NCBI GenBank assembly: GCA_048262255.1
Contig: JBLXFH010000001.1
Span: 682,001 to 746,000 of the forward strand
DNA length: 64,000 bases
From: JABMNT01 sp048262255
GTDB lineage: Bacteria > Pseudomonadota > Alphaproteobacteria > Rhodospirillales > Casp-alpha2
Direction of reading: 5' to 3'
In this document: positions 26,802 through 35,507 of the stretch, piece by piece
Layout of the letters: every line of letters starts with the position of its first letter
Position numbering within the stretch: the first letter of the stretch is position 1
The notes under the pieces: generated by a model
What the model was told of the DNA's origin: nothing
Seen by the model: only the letters and a program-made list of their open reading frames with translations
The model's database searches: none
Made by a program: the position numbers and the translations under genes

Positions 26802-27821
26802 ATGGTAAGTGCAATTCAGTCCAATGAGGTGTGGCAACCACGTTTTATGCCTGCGTCCTTCCGGCAAGACCCTGCCGACGATGCAATTCAGTTTAACGAT
26901 CTCGCCCTTGATGCGGCGCCAGAAGCAGAAAAGGACGACGGGTTTCAAGCTTTCGGAGATGACGGGTTTACCGTTCTCGATGCTCTCGACATCATCAACC
27001 CCCTGCAGCATCTTCCGCTTGTCGGCCCACTCTATCGCGAGCTGACCGGCGACAGCCTCGACCCCTTTTCACGGATTGCCGGAAGCACTCTGTTTTTTGG
27101 CCCCTTGGGGACCGCTGTGTCATCAGCCAATGTCGCCCTTGAAGAATTTACCGGCAAGGACATGGGCGGACATTTCATCGCCTTGATGAAAGAACAGGAC
27201 ACGAAAGTCCGCGATACGGAAATCGCCGGTCTGCCCCCTTCGGCCGCTGGCACAGACGACCTCGATCCGGTAACCGCCTGGGCCATGGGAGAAATCAATT
27301 ACCAAAAGGCTGAAGCCGCCCGACAGGGTCTCGCCATGCCGACGCAACCCTATACATCTTTGCTCGCCAATGCCGCCCCTGCCACTCCGCAAAGGCCCGG
27401 GCCAGACGCCCTGGCGCTTTGGTCTCCACCACCGGTTTCTGAAGCAACCTCAGCAACTACAGAGTCGCCATCAACACTTTTACCATCAACGCCATCCACT
27501 CAGTCCACGCCCCCAACCGCGCTGTTGGCCCTGAATGAGACGGCCCCCGACTATCGCGCGTCCCCGGCCACTCTGGAAAGGCTGCGGCGGACAACCAACG
27601 CTTACCGCGCGGCATCCCTCGAAACCGAAACCCCCACCCCGCCAACACGAACAGAGCCTAAAGATGCCAGCACCCCCCAGGCAACACCCAATGGGGCAGC
27701 CGCTACCGATGGTGGTTGGTTTACGGCAACAATGATCGACGCCTTGAGCAAATACCGCCAGGCAGACGAAACGGATCAGGCCAACGCCAGCCCGGATTCC
27801 CTTGAATCAACCCTGCACTAG
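26802..27821 (+). CDS. unknown protein behind a sigma54-type promoter
   Basis: 339 residues, no family I can name. Residues about 45-120 form a compact conserved-looking block (FTVLDALDIINPLQHLPLVG, ELTGDSLDPFSRIAGSTLFF), which resembles uncharacterised alphaproteobacterial proteins I have seen with a similar INPLQH...GP segment (memory, not a search). Residues about 185-310 are rich in Pro, Thr, Ser and Ala and probably disordered; the C-terminus (GGWFTATMIDALSKYRQ) looks helical. No signal peptide; the short hydrophobic stretch near residue 90-105 is weak. The sigma54-type promoter suggests regulated expression, for example with motility or nitrogen genes. Confidence 0.75.
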   Translation: MVSAIQSNEVWQPRFMPASFRQDPADDAIQFNDLALDAAPEAEKDDGFQAFGDDGFTVLDALDIINPLQHLPLVGPLYRELTGDSLDPFSRIAGSTLFFGPLGTAVSSANVALEEFTGKDMGGHFIALMKEQDTKVRDTEIAGLPPSAAGTDDLDPVTAWAMGEINYQKAEAARQGLAMPTQPYTSLLANAAPATPQRPGPDALALWSPPPVSEATSATTESPSTLLPSTPSTQSTPPTALLALNETAPDYRASPATLERLRRTTNAYRAASLETETPTPPTRTEPKDASTPQATPNGAAATDGGWFTATMIDALSKYRQADETDQANASPDSLESTLH

Positions 27822-27850
27822 GCTGTCTTTTACATCACCGACAGGAGTGG

Positions 27851-28363
27851 ATGTCTATGGATATTGTTGTTACATCCTCTACGGAATTGGTCTTTCTCGG
27901 GAAATCATATCCTTGCGCCGTCGGGCGTAGCGGAATCTCACAAAACAAACGAGAAGGAGACGGAGCGACGCCTGTCGGCCGCTTTCCATTGAGAACTTTA
28001 CGTTATCGACCAGACCGTTTGGACATCCCGGAAACCCGCCTTATCACCTGTGCCCTGACGCCCGTTGACGGATGGTGTGATGATCCGGTGCACCCCGATT
28101 ACAACCGCCCTGTAAACTTGCCATTTAAAGCCTCTCACGAACGGCTCTGGCGTGAAGACAATCTCTACAATCTCGTTATCGATCTGGGTTACAATGACGA
28201 CCCGCCGGCAGCCGGACGGGGGAGCGCAATCTTTCTGCACGTTGCTGCCCCCCACTATGCACCAACAGAAGGCTGCGTTGCCCTAAATCAGGCCGATCTT
28301 CTCGACGTGTTGAAGGCCTGTGGACCGGAAACCCATTTGGAAGTTAAGCCACAGCCGCGCTAA
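27851..28363 (+). CDS. L,D-transpeptidase (YkuD) family protein
   Basis: 170 residues, essentially one YkuD domain: GATPVGRFPL near residue 39, IFLHVAAPHYAPTEGCVAL with the catalytic His and Cys142. It would make 3-3 peptidoglycan crosslinks or attach proteins, but no signal peptide or membrane segment is visible; this short leaderless form is common in alphaproteobacteria. A GGAG lies just before the start. The last 20 bases overlap the end of the convergent yggS gene. Confidence 0.85.
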   Translation: MSMDIVVTSSTELVFLGKSYPCAVGRSGISQNKREGDGATPVGRFPLRTLRYRPDRLDIPETRLITCALTPVDGWCDDPVHPDYNRPVNLPFKASHERLWREDNLYNLVIDLGYNDDPPAAGRGSAIFLHVAAPHYAPTEGCVALNQADLLDVLKACGPETHLEVKPQPR

Positions 28364-29039
28364 GCGGTGGTCGTGAACCGAAGATCGCGGTGCCAACCCG
28401 CACCGATGTCGCACCAAATTGAACCGCCACCTCATAATCTCCGCTCATCCCCATACTTAATTTTGTAAGGCCGTTACGCCGGGCAATTTCGCCAAGCAAA
28501 GCGAAATGCGGCGCCGGGTTGTCATCGGCGGGCGGAATACACATGAGCCCGACAACCGGCAAATGCAGTGTTTCCAGACAGTCCCGGATAAAGGCATCAG
28601 CTTCGGAGGGCGGTACACCGGCCTTTTGCGGCTCTTCGCCTGTATTGATCTGGATATAACAATCCACACGCTTTTCCTGCTCTGCCATCTCGCGGGCTAA
28701 GGCGCGGGCCAATTTTATCCGGTCCACCGTCTCGATTACATCAAACAGCTGGACGGCACGTTTTGTTTTGTTGCTTTGCAGAGGGCCGATCAGATGCAAC
28801 TCGGCATCCGGAAATTCCGCCTTCAATCCTGGCCATTTCTCCTCCGATTCCTGGACTTTGTTTTCACCAAACACACGATGACCCGCCTGCAGGGCCAAAC
28901 GAACGGTTGCCGCCGGATGTGTTTTGCTGACCGCAACCAGTGTGATCTCTGACGGGTTTCGCTGGGCATTGTCCGCTGCATTTTTTATGGTTTCGAGAAC
29001 GGCTGTCAGATTTTTTGAAATTTCAGCGGAATATGTCAT
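28344..29039 (-). CDS. yggS: YggS/PROSC-family pyridoxal phosphate homeostasis protein
   Basis: 231 residues from the ATG at 29039; an ATG six codons earlier (29057) is equally possible, since neither has a clear ribosome site. TIM-barrel of the alanine racemase N-terminal type: PLP lysine in LVAVSKTHPA, FGENKVQE, LHLIGPLQSNK, the phosphate loop SMGMSGDYEVA and the ending VRVGTAIFGSR. It binds PLP and buffers its supply; no catalytic activity is known. The start faces that of the thiE-like gene, with very little room between them for two promoters. Confidence 0.92.
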   Translation of the reverse strand: MTYSAEISKNLTAVLETIKNAADNAQRNPSEITLVAVSKTHPAATVRLALQAGHRVFGENKVQESEEKWPGLKAEFPDAELHLIGPLQSNKTKRAVQLFDVIETVDRIKLARALAREMAEQEKRVDCYIQINTGEEPQKAGVPPSEADAFIRDCLETLHLPVVGLMCIPPADDNPAPHFALLGEIARRNGLTKLSMGMSGDYEVAVQFGATSVRVGTAIFGSRPPLSAAVA

Positions 29040-29081
29040 GAGATTCAACAAAGCCATTGCTATGAGGTTTGGGGGTTAACA

Positions 29082-29693
29082 ATGAGCAGAATACCAGACC
29101 GTCGCCGCGAGCTCAATTTCCCATTCCCGCCATCGGACCATTCCCGGCTGCCGCATGTCTTCGCCCTAACGGACAGCGATCGGGGGCGCGGGCCTCTCGA
29201 TCTGGTCAGAACTTTGCCGCAAGGCGCTGGCCTTATCTTTCGTCACTACGCGGCTCCTAATCGCGAACAAACGGCCGCTCACGTGGTCCGGGCTTGCCGG
29301 GACAGTGGCATCATTTGCCTGATTGCCGGTGATCTGGCGCTGGCCCGCAAGCTGAAAGCCAATGGCGTGCACCTGCCGGAATGGCAACTCCGCAAGCCGC
29401 CTCGCGGCCTTGCCGCATATCGTGACCAGGGGGGTCTTGTTACCGTCGCGGCTCATTCCCTGTCGGCGGTTTCCCGGGCAGCGCAATTGTCTGTTGACGG
29501 TATTTTTCTGTCACCGGTTTTTCCCAGCATTAGCCATCCGGGAGGCCGCAGTCTGGGCCTGACCCGGTTTGCCCGGATTGCCCGAATGTCTCCGACAGTC
29601 GTTTTTGCACTGGGTGGAATTGATGCTGCAACGTCCCGTCGGGTGCTTTTTGCCGGCGCTTTCGGCATAGCCGGAATTGGCCTGTTTACATAG
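29082..29693 (+). CDS. thiamine phosphate synthase-like protein
   Basis: 203 residues with the ThiE/TenI barrel signature: ANGVHLPEW, DGIFLSPVFPSISHPGGRSLG and the closing VVFALGGIDAATSRRVLFAGAFGIAGI. It differs from standard ThiE: the metal-site Asn-Asp (ND) reads GD in IAGDLALA, the HLGQ.D stretch is HLPEWQ, and the N-terminal QLR.K region is replaced by FRHYAAPN. The variant with SPVFP.ISHPG is familiar from this position in alphaproteobacteria, so it may be a specialised ThiE or TenI-like protein. GGGGG precedes the ATG. Confidence 0.75.
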   Translation: MSRIPDRRRELNFPFPPSDHSRLPHVFALTDSDRGRGPLDLVRTLPQGAGLIFRHYAAPNREQTAAHVVRACRDSGIICLIAGDLALARKLKANGVHLPEWQLRKPPRGLAAYRDQGGLVTVAAHSLSAVSRAAQLSVDGIFLSPVFPSISHPGGRSLGLTRFARIARMSPTVVFALGGIDAATSRRVLFAGAFGIAGIGLFT

Positions 29694-29759
29694 GTCCCGC
29701 AAAATCATGTGGACTCTAGAAAGAGCGGAGGCTTTAGTATAAAAGAGGTCTCGGCTAAA

Positions 29760-29825
29760 ATGAAACTGCGGGTTTTGCTGCAGGATCGCGAAGCCCTTTT
29801 GATTTTTCTGGTGGAGTTGGTTTGA
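29760..29825 (+). CDS. possible 21-residue upstream peptide coupled to the DUF3576 gene
   Basis: The frame reads MKLRVLLQDREALLIFLVEL plus Val and stops in TGATG, where the A of the stop is shared with the ATG of the DUF3576 gene. This is the classic arrangement of translational coupling. A weak AGAGG lies 12 bases upstream. It could also be chance. No known leader peptide resembles it. Confidence 0.3.
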   Translation: MKLRVLLQDREALLIFLVELV

Positions 29826-30370
29826 TGATCTGGTCGAGATATTTTGGTCAATTTTTAAGCGCGTTCTGCCTGCTGGGCTTGCTGGCTGGTTGTGTTGATG
29901 CCGTTCCGGTGGATACCCGTTCGCAGGACCAAAAAGACAGCGATCCATTTCTCGACCATTCAAAGCGACCGACCATCTTCGGAGAAGGCGGCCTCAGCTT
30001 TTTTGGCAATAACAACAACAACAACGGCGGTGGCGCACTTGGTGTGAACAGCTTTCTGTGGCGCGCATCGCTGGACACCATCTCCTTTATGCCTGTTAAC
30101 TCCGCCGACCCATTTGGCGGCGTGATCATTACCGACTGGTTTTCCCCGGCGGAATCGCCGAGAGAACGTCTGAAACTCAATATATATATTCTCGGCCGCT
30201 CCCTTCGCGCTGACGGCATCCGTGTCGCCGTTTTTCGTCAGGAGCTGGGAAATAACCAGATTTGGCAGGATGCCGCCGTTCCTGAGTCCACTAAAATCAA
30301 AATCGAAGATGCGATCCTGACCCGTGCCCGGCAAATCCGAAGCCAGGCCCTTCTTCAGGAAAACGGCTAA
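29825..30370 (+). CDS. DUF3576 domain lipoprotein
   Basis: 181 residues from the ATG with GGAG eight bases upstream (a TTG one codon earlier is in frame). Signal peptide II with lipobox LLAGC near residue 22, so an outer- or inner-membrane lipoprotein. After a flexible region containing six Asn and a Gly run (about residues 62-71, from AAC repeats), the DUF3576 core begins (GVNSFLWRASLDTISFMPVN, FGGVIITDWFSP, RLKLNIYILGR). Function unknown, but the gene sits just before leuS-lptE-holA in many alphaproteobacteria, and an envelope role is likely. Confidence 0.9.
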   Translation: MIWSRYFGQFLSAFCLLGLLAGCVDAVPVDTRSQDQKDSDPFLDHSKRPTIFGEGGLSFFGNNNNNNGGGALGVNSFLWRASLDTISFMPVNSADPFGGVIITDWFSPAESPRERLKLNIYILGRSLRADGIRVAVFRQELGNNQIWQDAAVPESTKIKIEDAILTRARQIRSQALLQENG

Positions 30371-30380
30371 CCCGTTATGA

Positions 30381-30401
30381 GGCGCTTTACGCCCAAGCGC
30401 C
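30381..30401 (+). terminator. hairpin after the DUF3576 gene, possible terminator
   Basis: A perfect seven-base stem (GGCGCTT / AAGCGCC) with a seven-base loop starts 11 bases after the DUF3576 stop. A TTATTTTT stretch follows only after nine further bases, so termination is possible but weak. Confidence 0.4.
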
Positions 30402-30485
30402 ACACCCCTTATTTTTCAGCTTGCTCCCACATCTGCTAGCCATTAACCCAAGCTAGCGCACAACTCAGACAGAACATCGGTAATT

Positions 30486-33053
30486 ATGGCCCGTTATAAT
30501 TTTAAACAAACAGAACAAAAATGGCAGTCCCTCTGGACCGAGCATAAATGCTTTGAAGTCCAGGAAGACCTCACAAAAGAAAAATATTACGTACTCGAAA
30601 TGTTCCCGTATCCCTCAGGCCGCATACATATGGGACACGTTCGCAATTATGCACTTGGCGATCTGGTCGCGCGCTATAAAAAAGCCAGGGGCTTTAATGT
30701 CATGCATCCCATGGGTTGGGATGCCTTCGGTTTGCCCGCTGAAAATGCGGCCATTGAAAACAACGTTCATCCAGCGAAATGGACTCGCGAAAACATCGCG
30801 ACCATGCGTACCCAACTCAAATCTATGGGGCTTTCTTATGACTGGTCGCGGGAAATCGCTACCTGCGAACCAGACTATTACGCCCATGAACAAAAAATGT
30901 TTCTGGATTTTTTGAAGGAAGGGCTGGTTTACCGCAAGGAAAGCTGGGTTAACTGGGATCCGGTCGAAAATACCGTCCTCGCCAATGAGCAGGTGATTGA
31001 CGGCAAGGGCTGGCGTTCGGGTGTCGAGGTCGAAAAGCGCCAGTTATCGCAATGGTTTTTGAAAATTACCGAGTTTGCCCAGGAACTGCTGGAAGATCTG
31101 TCGACACTGGAACGCTGGCCGGACCGGGTTCGCCTCATGCAGGAGAACTGGATTGGCCGCTCGGAAGGTGCTCACATCCTGTTTGATGTCTCGGGTCACA
31201 ATGAAAAACTGGAAGTCTACACGACGCGTCCCGACACCATTTTTGGAGCCAGCTTTTGCGCACTTGCCGCCAATCACCCGATTGCTCAGGAGCTTGCACA
31301 AAGTAACCAGGATCTGGCCGCTTTTGTTGCTGAATGCAATCGCATGGGAACCAGTGAGGCTGCCATTGAAACGGCGGAAAAGAAGGGTTTTGATACAGGG
31401 TTGACCTGTAAACATCCCTTCATCGACGGCCTTGAATTGCCCCTTTATATCGCCAATTTCGTACTTATGGATTACGGTTCCGGGGCCATTTTCGGCTGTC
31501 CAGCTCATGACCAGCGCGATCTCGATTTTGCCCGCAAATACAATCTACCCGTACTTCCTGTCGTTGCACCAAAAGGCGTCGATGCCGGAGATGTGCAGGT
31601 TGATAAAGAGGCTGTGGTTGGCGACGGGCTCCTGATCAATTCCGATTTCCTGAACGGCCTCGATGTGGCTTCCGCAAAAACAAAAGTCATTGATACTTTC
31701 GAAGCACAGGGCATGGGAAAGCGGGCCGTCAATTACCGGCTGCGTGACTGGGGCGTTTCGCGTCAACGCTATTGGGGTTGTCCCATCCCGGTCATTCATT
31801 GTGACAGTTGTGGGATTGTTCCTGTTGCCGAAACCGACTTGCCCGTTAAGCTGCCTGACGATGTCGACCTGACCAGCGTCGGCAATCCACTGGCACAGCA
31901 TCCCACCTGGAAACACGTCAATTGCCCACAGTGCGGTAAAGCCGCAACCCGTGAAACCGACACCTTTGATACGTTTTTTGAAAGCTCGTGGTATTTTGCC
32001 CGCTTTACAGACCCAAAAAACTCAAAGATTGGCTTTTCCAAAACCGCCGCCGAATACTGGTTGCCTGTTGATCAGTATATCGGCGGGATCGAACATGCAG
32101 TGCTGCATCTCCTTTATTCCCGCTTTTTCACCCGTGCCCTTAACCGTTGCGGTTATCTTGACCTCAAAGAACCTTTTGCCGGTTTAATGACGCAAGGTAT
32201 GGTCTGTCATGCCACTTACCGTGATGAAAACGGCCAATGGGTATTGCCCGATGATGTTGTTTCAGACAATCCAGACAATCTGGTTCATCGCTCAACCGGT
32301 GTATCCGTCTCCATGGGGCGCTCTGAAAAAATGAGCAAATCAAAAAAGAATGTCGTTGATCCCGAGTTCATTATTGACTCCTACGGGGCTGATACTGCGC
32401 GGCTGTTCATGCTATCGGATAGCCCCCCTGACCGTGATCTCGACTGGACGGATTCCGGTGTTGATGGCGCTTGGCGCTATCTCAACCGCTTGTGGCGGAT
32501 GTTTAGTGAGCCAACCCTCACCTTGCCACCCGTTGCCGCCGACAAACCTGATGATATGAATGCGGAGGCTTTCCAAGTCTATCGCTTTATCCACAAAACC
32601 ATACATGGCGTCAGTGATGACCTGGAACGGTTTCATTTCAATAAGGCCGTTGCCAGAATACGTGAATTATCTAATTCATTGGATAGTTTGAAAGCGGAGT
32701 GGACAGGTGCAGATTGGGTTTTACGCCACGGCTTGGAAACCCTAGTTTGCCTGATTGGACCGATGACACCGCATCTGGCAGAAGAAGCCTGGCAACAATT
32801 GGGCCATACAGCCCTTCTTGCCGATACGCCCTGGCCACAAGCGGATCAGAGTCTGTTGGCTGACGATACGCTGACCATCGGCGTTCAGGTTAATGGCAAG
32901 CTTCGTGGCACCATTGATCTGCCTGTGGATTGTGATCGTGACATTGCCGAACAACAGGCTCTAGAATTGCCTAATGTCATCAGCGCCATGGATGGAAAAC
33001 CGCCACGCAAGGTTATTGTTGTCCCCAACCGGATTGTGAATGTTGTTATCTAA
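30486..33053 (+). CDS. leuS: leucyl-tRNA synthetase
   Basis: 855 residues, the normal size for bacterial LeuRS. Class I signatures: HIGH-type PYPSGRIHMGHVRNY near residues 41-55, and KMSKS (SEKMSKSKKN) near 614-618. The editing (CP1) domain between has the conserved TRPDT (about 248) and the Asp in YGSGAIFGCPAHDQRD. A zinc-ribbon-like CDSCG...CPQCG pair is present near 437-482. The C-terminal anticodon-binding region is complete. It overlaps lptE by 14 bases, so leuS-lptE-holA form one unit. Confidence 0.98.
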   Translation: MARYNFKQTEQKWQSLWTEHKCFEVQEDLTKEKYYVLEMFPYPSGRIHMGHVRNYALGDLVARYKKARGFNVMHPMGWDAFGLPAENAAIENNVHPAKWTRENIATMRTQLKSMGLSYDWSREIATCEPDYYAHEQKMFLDFLKEGLVYRKESWVNWDPVENTVLANEQVIDGKGWRSGVEVEKRQLSQWFLKITEFAQELLEDLSTLERWPDRVRLMQENWIGRSEGAHILFDVSGHNEKLEVYTTRPDTIFGASFCALAANHPIAQELAQSNQDLAAFVAECNRMGTSEAAIETAEKKGFDTGLTCKHPFIDGLELPLYIANFVLMDYGSGAIFGCPAHDQRDLDFARKYNLPVLPVVAPKGVDAGDVQVDKEAVVGDGLLINSDFLNGLDVASAKTKVIDTFEAQGMGKRAVNYRLRDWGVSRQRYWGCPIPVIHCDSCGIVPVAETDLPVKLPDDVDLTSVGNPLAQHPTWKHVNCPQCGKAATRETDTFDTFFESSWYFARFTDPKNSKIGFSKTAAEYWLPVDQYIGGIEHAVLHLLYSRFFTRALNRCGYLDLKEPFAGLMTQGMVCHATYRDENGQWVLPDDVVSDNPDNLVHRSTGVSVSMGRSEKMSKSKKNVVDPEFIIDSYGADTARLFMLSDSPPDRDLDWTDSGVDGAWRYLNRLWRMFSEPTLTLPPVAADKPDDMNAEAFQVYRFIHKTIHGVSDDLERFHFNKAVARIRELSNSLDSLKAEWTGADWVLRHGLETLVCLIGPMTPHLAEEAWQQLGHTALLADTPWPQADQSLLADDTLTIGVQVNGKLRGTIDLPVDCDRDIAEQQALELPNVISAMDGKPPRKVIVVPNRIVNVVI

Positions 33054-33555
33054 ACCCCTTATCCTCCTAATCACCTGTTTCGTTCTGACGGCCTGTGGTT
33101 TTCAGCCCCTTTACGGTTCAAAAGGAAGTGAAGACATCATCAGTGACTTTTCTGACATTCAGGTGGCGCCCAGCAAAGACCGCATTGGCCAGTTGCTCAC
33201 CAATGAACTTCGGCATTTACTCAATCCCCAGCGCAATCCCCTTAAACCCAAATATCGCCTGACAACCACTCTAAACGATACAAGCTACTCTCTGGCTGTC
33301 AAAAAAACAGCAAGCGCAACACGCACAAACTTAAATGTACAGTCCAACTATCAACTCTACTCAACAATCAACGGCTCTGTTTTGAACAGTGGCTCCAATT
33401 CGATTATTGTCAGCTACAACATCTATTCCTCCGATTATGCAACTCTGGCAGCCGAAAAAGACGCGCAGAACCGCGCTGTTAAAGAATTAGCTCAGGAAAT
33501 ACGGCTACAATTGGGAGCCTATTTTAAAAGCCAGATTCCCGCGTCCGCACAGTGA
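33040..33555 (+). CDS. lptE: LPS-assembly lipoprotein LptE
   Basis: 171 residues with a lipoprotein signal peptide (hydrophobic core, lipobox LTACGFQPLYG with Cys near 19). The GFQPLYG that follows the lipidated Cys is characteristic of LptE. It plugs the LptD barrel and helps insert lipopolysaccharide in the outer membrane. The start overlaps the leuS end by 14 bases, and the holA GTG start overlaps its stop codon (GTGA), which is the usual leuS-lptE-holA order. Confidence 0.93.
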   Translation: MLLSKPLILLITCFVLTACGFQPLYGSKGSEDIISDFSDIQVAPSKDRIGQLLTNELRHLLNPQRNPLKPKYRLTTTLNDTSYSLAVKKTASATRTNLNVQSNYQLYSTINGSVLNSGSNSIIVSYNIYSSDYATLAAEKDAQNRAVKELAQEIRLQLGAYFKSQIPASAQ

Positions 33556-34586
33556 AGATCACCGGCAAAAGCTTAAATGATTTTCTCAAACGCCCGGCTT
33601 TAGGCGTCAAATCGGTTTTGCTTTATGGCCCGGATCAGGGTCTTGTCCGTGACTATGCAAAACGTTTGGCGCAAAAGTGTATTAACGATGCCTCTGATCC
33701 TTTCGCCACAAGTGAATTTACCGGCCCCCAATTAAAATCGGATAACAGTTTACTTGTCGATGCGGCCTTTTCCATGTCTCTTGCCGGTGGCGACTGTGTT
33801 GTCCGGGTTCGTGATGCCCAGGACTTTTTAACAGAACCCCTACAACATATTTTCGCCCTGAAAACACAAGCCTGGCCGATCCTGATTGAAGCCGGTGAAC
33901 TCCCGCCTCGCTCCAATCTACGAAAACTGTATGAACAATCTCCTGATCTCGCCGCCATCGCCTGCTATCCCGAAGAAGGTCGTGCTCTGGAAAGTTTTAT
34001 CAAAGACTTCCTAAGCGAAGAAAACCTGTCCATTGAACCCGCAGCTTTGGCCTTTCTGACGGTTTCCCTGGCGGGCGACCGTCAGATCATCCGACGCGAA
34101 CTGGAAAAACTGGTTCTTTATGCCAAGTCCAAACCTGAGTCCCCGGACCGCGTCACAGAAGCGGACACCATCGCCTGCATTGGCGATTCTTCGGAAACCT
34201 CTTTAGACAATCTTGTTTACTCTGTCGGCGATGGCAACCAGTCGGCCATCGACAAGACCCTTGTCAAAGCCTACTCGGAAGGCATCAATCCGGTTACCGC
34301 TATTCGCGCCGTTCAACGGCATTTCCAAAGGCTGCATTTTGTCAAAGGTCAAATGTCAGAAGGCGGAAATCTGGATCAGGCCCTAAGCCGTCTTCGGCCA
34401 CCGGTTTTTTTCAAACGCAAAGCGGATTTTCAAAGGCAGGCCCGCAACTGGTCTGTTGATAATCTTAGCCGTGCATTGATCTTGGCGACAGAAAATGAGA
34501 TCGACAGCAAAACAACAGGCCTTCCGGCTGAAATTCTCTGCGGCCGCACCCTGATGCGAATTGCCCAGGCAGCGCGGCGCAGCTAA
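33552..34586 (+). CDS. holA: DNA polymerase III delta subunit
   Basis: 344 residues from a GTG overlapping the lptE stop. Typical delta-subunit N-terminus (LLYGPDQGLVRDYAKRLA, the clamp-loader AAA-like fold without a functional Walker A), then VVRVRDAQDF, the middle lid domain with LTVSLAGDRQIIRRELEKLVLY, and the collar domain (AIRAVQRHFQRLH). It opens the beta clamp. It converges on parB with 21 bases between the stops. Confidence 0.95.
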   Translation: MKITGKSLNDFLKRPALGVKSVLLYGPDQGLVRDYAKRLAQKCINDASDPFATSEFTGPQLKSDNSLLVDAAFSMSLAGGDCVVRVRDAQDFLTEPLQHIFALKTQAWPILIEAGELPPRSNLRKLYEQSPDLAAIACYPEEGRALESFIKDFLSEENLSIEPAALAFLTVSLAGDRQIIRRELEKLVLYAKSKPESPDRVTEADTIACIGDSSETSLDNLVYSVGDGNQSAIDKTLVKAYSEGINPVTAIRAVQRHFQRLHFVKGQMSEGGNLDQALSRLRPPVFFKRKADFQRQARNWSVDNLSRALILATENEIDSKTTGLPAEILCGRTLMRIAQAARRS

Positions 34587-34607
34587 ATCCCATGATGATT
34601 TATTGAG

Positions 34608-35507
34608 CTAAACGTCCGACTCACCATTCACGCCGATGGGATTTTGGCCCAGAACCTCAATAAGCTCATCCAATTGGTCCAAATTGCCATACGAGATGGT
34701 TACCGTACCGCCGCGGCCCTTTGGCGCGATGGTAACGCCGAGACCCAACTGGTTGGTCAGTGATCTCTCCAGCGCAAGGGTATCGGAATCCTTGCCCGGC
34801 AACGCTGGCTTCGATGGTTTGCTCGGCTCGCTCTGTTGTTTGATGATCCGTTCGGTCTCCCGCACATTGAGCCCACGTGCCACAATATTTTCAGCCAGCG
34901 TAATCGGGTCGGCAGCCATCAACAATGCCCGCGCATGGCCGGCACTGAGGCGACCATCATCCAGCATATCCTTGACCGGACGCGGCAGGGCAATCAGACG
35001 GATCATATTGGCGACATGACTACGGCTTTTGCCAATCCCTTTGGCCATAACTTCCTGCGTATGTCCAAACTCATCCATAAGCCTTTGATATCCCTCGGCT
35101 TCTTCAAGGGGTGATAGGTCCTGGCGCTGCAGGTTTTCAATCAACGCGACTTCCAGTGTCTGCTCGTCGGTGAATTCCTTGATCACCACCGGCACTTCAT
35201 GCAGTCCGGCGCGTTGCGCAGCCCGCCAGCGGCGTTCGCCTGCGATAATTTCAAATTCGGCTTTTTTCTCAGGATGGCGACGCACGATAATCGGCTGGAT
35301 GATGCCTTTATCGCGGATGGATGCGGCCAACTCCTCAATATGGTCCATATCGATGATGCGTCTCGGCTGGTATTTGCCTGGATGCAGATGCTCGACCGGA
35401 ACCGGCTTGAGTGCGCGGATCTTGTCCAGTTCCTGAAGGTCCTGCTCATCGTTTTCGCCTAGAAGCGCGGCCAGTCCGCGGCCCAGTTGTTTTGGTTTTT
35501 GTACCAT
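34608..35507 (-). CDS. parB: chromosome partitioning protein ParB
   Basis: 299 residues from the ATG that overlaps the parA stop (TAATG). Order of parts: N-terminal ParA-stimulating stretch (KQLGRGLAALLG), ParB/Srx CTPase core with GERRWRAAQRAGLHEVP (CTP-binding), the KGIGKSRSHVANMIRL helix-turn-helix that reads parS, a linker, and the C-terminal dimer domain (LTNQLGLGVTI...GNLDQLDELIEVLG). It nucleates on the parS sites at 38.9-39.1 kb and loads SMC. The longer frame upstream lies inside parA and is not coding. Confidence 0.97.
   Translation of the reverse strand: MVQKPKQLGRGLAALLGENDEQDLQELDKIRALKPVPVEHLHPGKYQPRRIIDMDHIEELAASIRDKGIIQPIIVRRHPEKKAEFEIIAGERRWRAAQRAGLHEVPVVIKEFTDEQTLEVALIENLQRQDLSPLEEAEGYQRLMDEFGHTQEVMAKGIGKSRSHVANMIRLIALPRPVKDMLDDGRLSAGHARALLMAADPITLAENIVARGLNVRETERIIKQQSEPSKPSKPALPGKDSDTLALERSLTNQLGLGVTIAPKGRGGTVTISYGNLDQLDELIEVLGQNPIGVNGESDV

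Noticed and set aside
30016..30036. AAC repeat in the DUF3576 gene as a microsatellite of regulatory interest
   Set aside because: Only a short run coding for a flexible Asn stretch in a linker; no sign of phase variation such as a frame effect, since the unit is three bases.
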